Shown in pieces: positions 56,351 through 64,000 of a stretch of DNA of 64,000 bases. A program made the position numbers and the translations under genes. Where the stretch lies: positions 24,326,067 through 24,390,066 of the forward strand of contig CM058230.1 in NCBI GenBank assembly GCA_030180135.1, read 5' to 3'. The notes below the pieces were generated by a model. It ran no database searches and was not told the DNA's origin. It saw only the letters and a list, made by a program, of their open reading frames with translations. How positions within the stretch are numbered: the first letter of the stretch is position 1; every line of letters begins with the position of its first letter. Origin of the DNA: Orychophragmus violaceus. Its lineage: Eukaryota; Streptophyta; Magnoliopsida; Brassicales; Brassicaceae.

Positions 56351-57851
56351 TGATAACTAAGATTTTTGCAATCCTTTGAGGTACCAATTCCTCAAGCTTA
56401 TCGATGTAGCTTTGAGGTATCGAACCTTTTTGGGATGGATAAAACCAATAGGAATACACTAAACCTCTAGAGTCAAATCACTCAATTAAGTTGTTGTTTC
56501 TAACAATCCTAACGAAATCAAATCAAGCCGAAGTAAACAAAAGCAAATAAACAAGTGATTCAATCAATGATAAAGATAGGGCATAAGGTTAAGGTCAACG
56601 GACAGGTGACTCGGGATGATCAAGGATCCTAATTCAAACTTCAAACAAGCTAATCTCCTAGCAAGGAACACAACGATACGATCAGTTTAATCTCTTAATA
56701 CTAATCTCTTTACTTAATCCTAATCCAAGAACAAATTCTCATTTGTGAATTAGAATCAAGCAAGCAATCAAACAAGTTCCAAACAACTAACAATCACTCT
56801 AAACATACATTCTCATGCGCTAGAATGTGAAAGTTCTATCAAAGCTATGAACGGGAATTTCATCGAACATGTTGTGAACAAGAAATCTTAAGCATTCTAA
56901 TCAACTTGATCAAGGCTAATTAGACATTAAACACACTTTGACAGATGAGATTTTAAACAATCAAGCACTAGAAATCCATTTATCACCCCTAATCAACCTA
57001 ATCCTACCTAACCCATAAGCCCTATGAAGAACTACTCACTAATCATCATGTGAACAACAAAATCCATAGAGATGATGTTAATCATAAGAGATTGGTGAAA
57101 AACTAGCAAGATTGAAAAAGGAATCTCAAAGAAATACTTAGATAAAATCAAGAATCCAATCTTTGTTCTTACAAGTGTTTAGAACATAAAATAAAGCTTA
57201 ACCTTCTGTAAAAAGATAGGTTTTTGGCTTAAAAAGTCATTAGGGCTCGAGCCGGGTCAACCCGGAACAAACCGGGTGTTGACCCGGATCCAAGGCAATT
57301 TCTGGGACGCGTATCGGTCGGCGTATCGGTCGTCCGACCGATACGGACTCTAGGATTTTTTTGGGAAGGGTCGTATCGGTCAGCCAGCCCGATATGCTGG
57401 CCGATATGGACTCTCGGATTTTTCTGTGTTGAGATGCATCCAGTAAATCAGGCATAACTCTTTCCATATAGCTTCGAATGACTTCAAACCACCTCCATTA
57501 GAAAGCTAACTCAATTTCCCATGATTTTGTTTCAGAATCCCAGAGCTAAAAGTCAATGTAATATCTTCATATGACTCAATCTTTCAAGCTCATCGGTTTA
57601 GTCCTACATCACCTTTTCACTTGCAATCACTCCTTTGGCCTCCAAACTCTTCCAAACCTCCTTAGCAACTCCAAGAACCTAAAAAACATAGGAAACACTC
57701 CAAATGCAAGCCTAGAATGCCTAAACATAGCTCTAGATGATCCTATACTCTAAACACATCAATGACCAAAGAAATGAAGTTAAAGGAAACTAAAAAGAAG
57801 TAAAACATGATTCTAACAATAGCCTAAATGCATGAAAATACAAGTATATCA
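56351..57851 (-). repeat. Element C 3' LTR
   Basis: 1501 bp. In its U3 part, 57309-57425, it carries its own inverted-repeat array: TATCGGTC-GTCC-GACCGATA plus GGCCGATATG-type copies, each followed by GGACTCT(C/A)GGATTTTT. The polypurine tract (complement of ATTCCCCCAAAC) adjoins at 57852. Confidence 0.92.
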
Positions 57852-59688
57852 ATTCCCCCAAACTTAAACCTTGCTTGTCCACAAGCAAGCATAAGACTAT
57901 CAAAGCAAGTTGGGAGAAAGGTTTGAAGGCGGGAGCTCATATCCAAAGACAAAACTGAGATCAACAAGTTCCAATTCGAGTCAACGTCACCAAGATGCAA
58001 CCAAGTTAGGCTTACTCCAAAAATTTAGCCATGCTCATCAAGACAAAACTCTTAGCTCAATTCTCAACCTAGACAAGCATTCCTATCAACTAGCTCTTTA
58101 ACATTCATTAGGTTTTCAAGTGGATCTTACTCAATGCAAGGTGATCAAACTCATTTGGCAAAGGGACAAGGTTTTGAGATTAAAGTGATCTCAATCAAAA
58201 GAGGGGTTTATTCCAAAAGCATGAAGGTTCTCTCATGAAGAAGTGAATGAGCTATAGTAAAATGCTAAGAGTTAGAGGCAATTGGTGCATACTAGGTTGA
58301 TTTCCATCTACCCATGCCCCAATTACTTCTTCTCCTAATCTAGCCCACCTAAATGGATACTACCCTTGACCAAGGCTATTTTTGCCTCATCCCCTTTTCT
58401 CAATCAGACACTTTCCAATCAAACTCCCCAAGGATCAATAAAGACTTTTCAAAACAGTGGCAAATATTTTCTTTTTAACTTAGCTCAAATCTTTCTTTAG
58501 CAATGGTCTCTTTTCTTTCTCTAAGGTGAGCCTTTGGCTTCTTTTCATTTCAAAATATAAGACACTTTTCTTTTCTTTAAACACATAAGAGCTTTTCTTC
58601 TTTTAAAACACTTTGCCAACAAACATAAGATCCCAACCAAAATCCCTTTTTATTCTTTCTTTTCTTTACTCTCTTTCTCCTTTCCCAACTCTTCCCCCAA
58701 ACTTTGATCCTAGCCTATTGCAAAGCCAAAGATGTTGAGCTTGCATCTATATGGAAATTTCTCCTAGTCGCCTCATACTCAACATTTTTTACCTAGTTCA
58801 TTCCAAATAGGCCTACCACTCAAGATAGTGTTTGTGGTTTGAAAGAAGGGTGGTGAAAGGTGTGGAGTCTATTCAAGCAAGCGAGAGTGGTAAAAGGGAC
58901 AAGAATGCTTGAATATTTTCAGAGTATCCATGAGTTTAGCACGCAAGCATGAGTAAGATAATTAGATGTCATCATTAAAGTTCTCACTTAGGTAGAGCTA
59001 GTGTCAATTCAAAGCCTATTTCAGTTTCAAATCAAGTTTCAAAGCAAGCAATCCTAGCATAGTTCGTCTTAACTTTCTAGCCTTTCTTGAATTGCAATCT
59101 TAGGACAATCAACTAGCTCAAACAACTAGCACAAAGAACAAGTCATCACTCAATCAGTCTTACAAGGAAATTCAATCATTTCTCCCTATGCATGCGTCCT
59201 ATATGATGCAACTAGACTCGATCCTATGATGCAAGTGCAACTACATGCTTTCTTTTTGAAATTTTTTGAAATTTTTTTTTCAATTTTTTTGGTTTTTTCT
59301 ATGCCTTAAGTGAAATGCATGAGACTCAAAGTGAGAAATCGAAAATAAGAACAAAGAAAACATGATTAGCAACTAGCCTCTCCCCCAAACTTAGTTCACA
59401 CCGTCTCGGTGGGAAAGCAAGCTCGAGAGAGAGACTCAACAAAAGGAGAAAAAGAAAGAAAAGAAGCTAAAATGCAAGTATGTACAAGTTGGAGTGTTAC
59501 CTGGTTAGTTGTGGTGTGATGGGGATGATGATTCCTCCATGGAGTAAGTCGGGTTTGATGAAGAGCAGGGCTCAATCCCAAAACTCATTCTCTTCTTCTT
59601 TGCATTTACCCCAAATCTCCCCAAAAGGATAGACATGGGAATTCCTCCCAAGTGAGCTTGTTTTGAGTCACTTAGCTTGACTATCCCT
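57852..59688 (-). other. Element C internal noncoding region
   Basis: No gene is supported in about 1.8 kb. It is pyrimidine-rich (TTTTCTTTCTTTT runs at 58440-58700), so the element-strand RNA would be purine-rich. A second CTCCCCCAAACTTAG block at 59382-59396 resembles the polypurine tract and may be an internal one. Confidence 0.6.
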
Positions 59689-60324
59689 TCACTCTTTTTG
59701 TTTAGGGATGTGGCATGAGTTTGTATCACCGGGATCATACTCATCGTAGAACCACCCCCTAAACTCCTTCAGCCTTATCTCCTCAAAAGGGATCCTCCTT
59801 GGATCATGAGAGCTCAATGGTGTGGTAGAGACTATACCAAGAAGCTTGTGAGGGGGTTGAGCCATTGGACATCCATCTTCTTCATCCTCCTTGAAGGCTT
59901 CTTCCTTGAGGTCATCTTGCTTCTCTATAAGATTTTCTCCAATTGGCTCTTTCTTGTGAATTGGTTGCTTTGGCTATTCTTCCATGATTAAGGGCTTATC
60001 TTGTATGCTCTCTTCCTTGATGTTCTTGCACTCAACAACCAACTCATCTTCATAAGGCTCCTCCTCATCTCTCACAACTTCTCCTACTTCTTCATTGTTG
60101 ATATTGGTTGAGTGACCCATGATTGTCCCTTCATCCTCATCATTTTCATACCGCACTACAAGGTCTTCACCAATTGTACAACCAAGAAGCAATTCAAATT
60201 CCTTAATAGTCTCTTCAGCTTCTTTCAGGAAGTCATCTTGGACTTGAATATTCTCCTCATGTGTTGGCTCAACAATACTTGCACCTGACATCAAAGCTAG
60301 AAGAAGGAGCAAATTTAGTAACAA
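59689..60324 (-). pseudogene. Element C ORF remnant, acidic, one premature stop
   Basis: On the minus strand a frame runs from about 60324 (first ATG at 60291, MSGASIVEPTHEEN) to a TAG at 59974-59976. The same frame then stays open to a TGA at 59689-59691 (PIHKKEPIGENLIEK, LKEFRGWFYDEYDPGDTNSC). So a roughly 200-codon acidic protein is broken by one stop. It is Glu/Asp-rich with a WFYDEYDPGD motif. I do not recognise a catalytic domain; it may be the remains of an Athila ORF1-type protein. Confidence 0.5.
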
Positions 60325-60373
60325 GGATTGAACTAAAAAGGATTAGAAATCGAATTGATCTATCCAAAATCCC

Positions 60374-60391
60374 AAAATGGCAACGGCGCCA
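60374..60391 (-). promoter_or_regulatory. Primer binding site (element C)
   Basis: The complement reads TGGCGCCGTTGCCATTTT: the first 13 bases equal the tRNA-Asp-type site of A and B, and the remainder does not match. It lies three bases from the LTR. Confidence 0.8.
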
Positions 60392-60394
60392 AAT

Positions 60395-61895
60395 TGATAA
60401 CTAAGATTTTTGCAATCCTTTGAGGTACCAATTCCTGAAGCTTATCGATGTAGCTTTGAGGTATCAAACCTTTTTGGGATGGATAAAACCAATAGGAATA
60501 CACTAAACCTCTAGAGTCAAATCACTCAATTAAGTTGTTGTTTCTAACAATCCTAACGAAATCAAATCAAGCCGAAGTAAACAAAAGCAAATAAACAAGT
60601 GATTCAATCAATGATAAAGATAGGGCATAAGGTTAAGGTCAACGGACAGGTGACTCGGGATGATCAAGGATCCTAATTCAAACTTCAAACAAGCTAATCT
60701 CGTAGCAAGGAACACAACGATACGATCAGTTTAATCTCTTAATACTAATATCTTTACTTAATCCTAATCCAAGAACAAATTCTCTTTTTTGAATTAGAAT
60801 CAAGCAAGCAATCAAACAAGTTCCAAACAACTAACAATCACTCTAAACATACATTCTCATGCGCTAGAATGTGAAAGTTCTATCAAAGCTATGAACAGGA
60901 ATTTCATCGAACATGTTGTGAACAAGAAATCTTAAGCATTCTAATCAACTTGATCAAGGCTAATTAGACATTAAACACACTTTGACAGATGAGATTTTAA
61001 ACAATCAAGCACTAGAAATCCATTGATCACCCCTAATCAACCTAATCCTACCTAACCCATAAGCCCTATGAAGAACTACTCACTAATCATCATGTGAACA
61101 ACAAAATCCATAGAGATGATGTTAATCATAAGAGATTGGTGAAAAACTAGCAAGATTGAACAAGGAATCTCAAAGAAATACTTAGATAAAATCAAGAATC
61201 CAATCTTTGTTCTTACAAGTGTTTAGAACATAAAATAAAGCTTAACCTTCTGTAAAAAGATAGGTTTTTGGCTTAAAAAGTCATTAGGGTTCGAGCCGGG
61301 TCAACCCGGAACAAACCGGGTGTTGACCCGGATCCAAGGCAATTTCTGGGACGCGTATCGGTCGGCGTATCGGTCGTCCGACCGATACGGACTCTCGGAT
61401 TTTTCTAGGAAGGGTCGTATCGGCCAGCCAGCCCGATATGCTGGCCGATATGGACTCTCGGATTTTTCTGTGTTGAGATGCATCCAGTAAATCAGGCATA
61501 ACTCTTTCCATATAGCTCCGAATGACTTCAAACCACCTCCATTAGAAAGCTAACTCAATTTCCCATGATTTTTATTCAGAATCCCAGAGCTAAAAGTCAA
61601 TGTAATATCTTCATATGACTCAATCTTTCAAGCTCATCGGTTTGGTCCTACATCACCATTTCACTTGCAATCACTCCTTTGGCCTCCAAACTCTTCCAAA
61701 CCTCCTTAGCAACTCCAAGAACCTACAAAACATAGGAAACACTCCAAATGCAAGCCTAGAATGCCTAAACATAGCTCTAGATGATCCTATACTCTAAACA
61801 CATCAATGACCAAAGAAATGAAGTTAAAGGAAACTAAAAAGAAGTAAAACATGATTCTAACAATAGCCTAAATGCATGAAAATACAAGTATATCA
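60395..61895 (-). repeat. Element C 5' LTR
   Basis: 1501 bp, about 98.5 percent identical to the other copy by eye. The inverted-repeat array recurs at 61353-61469. Confidence 0.92.
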
Positions 61896-61981
61896 AAAAA
61901 CACCAGTACCTAATGGTGGGTTGCCTCCCACCCAGCGCTTGTTTAAGGTCAATAGCTTGACCTATCAGAAAGAGATCGAAC

Positions 61982-63193
61982 TCATGGCGGTTTCAACAGA
62001 GACTTTGAGTGTCTCTGTGAATGTCTCCTCATCCAAGGTGGCGTATAAGCATTCAGATCATGAGATCTTCCAAGGAATGAGTAATCAGAATCAGGGCGGG
62101 AGCGAAGCTTGGGCGGTCTACTGCGTTTTCCTGCATTCAAAATAATGTGGTCAGAAGGTTTAAGCTTAGGTGATTTGTACCTTACCTTTGATGTATATCT
62201 GATGTCTGGAGCTTTCTGCTTATGAGCAGTTGCAGGTACTGAAGATGTTAGAGCAGGTTCAAGAGGAACCGCCATCTTCTTTTTTTCACTATCAGATACT
62301 GTAGTTCCACCAATCTGAACTTCTTCTTTCAGATGACCATCGGTGGAGATCATCTTCTTTTCATGAACTCGCAAAGTTTCAACTGGTGGTGTTTTATTCA
62401 CCTTCTTATCCATCACTTTTATGCAGTTAGCCACTTCTAGCTCTTGTTTGGAAGGTTTGGGAACCTTAGGATATGGCACTGGGGGCTTGTAGACTCGTTC
62501 TGGTACTGTTGCAGGTTTCTGGACATGTCTGCGTTCGGTGTCGATCGTTGCATGATGTGTGTCGATCGATGCAAGGCGATTCTGTTTCTCGAAAGAACTC
62601 GAAATTGCCGTCAGAATGGCGTGTCGATCGTCACTAAGGGGGTGTCGATCGATGCATGTATCAGGCAGACAATATTCATCCAGAAAATCCGAGATTATGC
62701 TCTCTTCTTCTTCCAGCAAGTCAATCTCATCCCTTATGTTCACAGCATTGATGTGCAGCTTCTGTTCAGCTCTCTTAGCTTCATTCCGCCTCTCTATTGC
62801 TGCATCTGCTCGTTCAATATTGATATCCAGCTCCTCCATATGTGTGCACAGAGATTCGAACTTCTCATTCAAATCTTCATACAAAGCATCCATCTTTGAG
62901 TTGAAGGACCTATCAATCTGTTGTTGTCTCTCAAGGTACTGCTCCATCATGATTTCCATTCTGCTCTCATGAGCTGTAGGTGCAGGCGGTACTTGGTAAG
63001 AAGAAACACTACAACTCCTTGTAAAGGGTCTCTGAAAAGCAGATCCGTGACTATAGAATCCAGTTCCTTTAACGCAATGGTTAGCTTCTTGTGCATACTT
63101 TCCAAGTAGAAGACTATGCAGAGAGTCAACTTGGTTCAACCCAGCTATCTGTGAACTGTCAATCCCTGAGCTGAAAATATCATTCCGACACAT
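61982..63193 (-). CDS. Element B ORF, 403 aa, coiled-coil Athila ORF1-like protein
   Basis: The frame starts at ATG 63193 and is uninterrupted. It matches the element A protein along its length, with about 25 to 30 substitutions, a one-residue deletion (residue 20) and a different last dozen residues. The coiled-coil part, the SIDTHHATID segment and the basic Pro/Lys C-terminal half are all kept. Two elements inserted at different sites both keep this frame open. That is consistent with a function that helps their spread, or with recent origin from one source. Confidence 0.75.
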   Translation of the reverse strand: MCRNDIFSSGIDSSQIAGLNQVDSLHSLLLGKYAQEANHCVKGTGFYSHGSAFQRPFTRSCSVSSYQVPPAPTAHESRMEIMMEQYLERQQQIDRSFNSKMDALYEDLNEKFESLCTHMEELDINIERADAAIERRNEAKRAEQKLHINAVNIRDEIDLLEEEESIISDFLDEYCLPDTCIDRHPLSDDRHAILTAISSSFEKQNRLASIDTHHATIDTERRHVQKPATVPERVYKPPVPYPKVPKPSKQELEVANCIKVMDKKVNKTPPVETLRVHEKKMISTDGHLKEEVQIGGTTVSDSEKKKMAVPLEPALTSSVPATAHKQKAPDIRYTSKVRYKSPKLKPSDHIILNAGKRSRPPKLRSRPDSDYSFLGRSHDLNAYTPPWMRRHSQRHSKSLLKPP

Positions 63194-63399
63194 CGTCCTG
63201 ATGATCTCTTAGTGTTCTTGGTGATTCAGCGAAGTGTGTCGATCGATGCAAGAAGGGCATCGATCGATGCAATGCGAAATCAGAGAAAACAGAAAAATAA
63301 ATCAGCAAAAATAAAAAAATAAAAACAAAAACGAAAAGAAAAAGAAAAAGAAAAATCCTAGTAAAACCCTAGGCTCGAAGCTATCGAAGACTCAAAGAG

Positions 63400-63417
63400 T
63401 CCCCGGCAACGGCGCCA
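63400..63417 (-). promoter_or_regulatory. Primer binding site, tRNA-Asp-type (element B)
   Basis: TCCCCGGCAACGGCGCCA on the plus strand, identical to the element A site and next to the LTR at 63424. Confidence 0.9.
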
Positions 63418-63423
63418 AAAACT

Positions 63424-64000
63424 TGATAGGCTCAGAGTTTTAATCCCTATACTAAACTGCAAGTGCACAGCAATATCAATGTAGTATATAGGGTATCGAA
63501 ATCCACAGAGACTCCGGTATTCAATAGCTCAAGAACAGGAATTTAACTAGGAGGAAAGCAATGTAATTGAATTAAAAGTGGTGCGAGAAAGTAAATCAGT
63601 AGCAGAGATTAACGGTTGTGAAAGCAAGTAATTAAAAGCGCTAAGTCTAGGGCGTTCTCAGGAAATCAGACAAGCAGACCGTTCATTCAGCAAGGATCTA
63701 ATTAAGCACAATTCTAGAACTCAAAACACAGATGTAGAATTAACCAAATTCCTTTGCGATAATTCTCTAAGTCTAAGTGCAGCAAACCAAACTTTCGTTT
63801 GCGAGAACTAACAGATTAAACTAGCATTAATCCCAAGTTTGATATGTTCACAATTATCCTAAACCAAACTTCCGTTTGCGCAAAGTTTAATTGCCCAATT
63901 TAATTAGTTCAGATTCCTAAACCTCACTTCCGTGACGTATTTAGCAACCTAAGATCTAGATTCTAATTGATCAGGTTAGAACTAGCTTTAAGCCCAATTA
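63424..64000 (-). repeat. Element B 5' LTR, partial (window edge)
   Basis: It matches 53871-54447 with about five differences. The rest lies beyond the window. Confidence 0.92.

Larger units (their letters stand above)
56351..61895 (-). mobile_element. Element C: LTR element nested in element B
   Basis: It has two 1501-bp LTRs with TGATAACTAAG...TATATCA ends, a primer site at 60374-60391, a polypurine tract at 57852-57863 and a 2.5-kb internal region without pol. It is inserted in an A-run (AAAAA at 56346-56350 and 61896-61900). Element A holds the empty site at about 42815-42825. The LTRs differ at about twenty positions by eye. The nearest lineage is probably Athila-like by primer site, and it is non-autonomous. 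Confidence 0.93.
53871..64000 (-). mobile_element. Element B: Athila-like element, sibling of A, runs off the window
   Basis: It has the same build as element A: LTR (53871-55067), noncoding part, a 403-residue ORF, an Athila-type primer site and a second LTR starting at 63424. Without element C its internal region would be about 2.8 kb, the same as A. It sits in LINE-3. The right target duplication lies outside the window. Confidence 0.92.

Noticed and set aside
42559..62972. Plus-strand frames such as 43484-43897 and 62559-62972 with conserved sequence in A and B
   Set aside because: They are the reverse strand of the conserved coiled-coil ORF, and their conservation follows from it.

Overview
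The window looks like plant nuclear heterochromatin, most likely pericentromeric DNA of a Brassicaceae species. Reasons: Ty1/copia elements primed by initiator tRNA-Met (TGGTATCAGAGC), Tat- and Athila-type gypsy elements with TGGCGCCG primer sites, CACTA DNA transposons, plant LINEs with a C-terminal RNase H, and a tRNA-derived SINE. I find no intact host gene; the only host-like coding sequence is an RCC1-family fragment inside a CACTA element. The species call is inference. Layout, left to right: a gypsy-type LTR end (1-405); LINE-1 on the plus strand (406-1205 and 8335-10745) split by Copia-1 (1211-8329); a CACTA-like remnant (11250-12287) split by a Tat-type gypsy element (12288-27974). 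The gypsy element is itself split by Copia-3 (13638-20839, minus strand), the one element with an uninterrupted polyprotein. LINE-2 on the minus strand (27986-30209 and 46654-48360) is split by Copia-2 (30215-46648). Copia-2 carries a CACTA element (33715-37024, holding an RCC1 fragment and a SINE), Athila-like element A (40324-45555, minus) and a solo LTR (45985-46638). A CACTA remnant with a Transposase_24-type pseudogene follows (48360-50400), then LINE-3 on the minus strand (51190-53870), then Athila-like element B (53871 to beyond the window), which contains element C (56351-61895). Perfect 5-bp target-site duplications support the nesting: CATAC for Copia-1, ATGTT for the gypsy element, GCGTC for Copia-3, AGTAA for Copia-2, GTTAT for element A, AATTC for the solo LTR, and an A5 run for element C. 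LTR comparison by eye gives a relative order: Copia-2 about 3 percent divergent; Copia-1 and C about 1 to 1.5 percent; gypsy and Copia-3 about 0.8 percent; A about 0.3 percent. The LINEs and CACTA remnants are older. How the parts work together: most elements are incomplete replicons. Copia-1 keeps an open gag but has a wrecked pol despite young LTRs; the Tat element has gag, protease, RT and part of RNase H but no integrase, plus a spliced antisense gene; A and B keep only a roughly 404-residue coiled-coil ORF. They would need enzymes in trans. Copia-3 shares the outer 20 bp of the LTR and the polypurine tract with Copia-1 and Copia-2, so a Copia-3-like element is a plausible helper for them. 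The most intriguing signal is a family of about forty near-palindromes built on ATCGATCG, often paired into hairpins and followed by a TGCGAAA tail. It occurs in the LTRs, leaders and coding regions of two unrelated superfamilies (Copia-3, and Athila-like A and B); element C carries a structurally similar but different motif, built on TATCGGTC.
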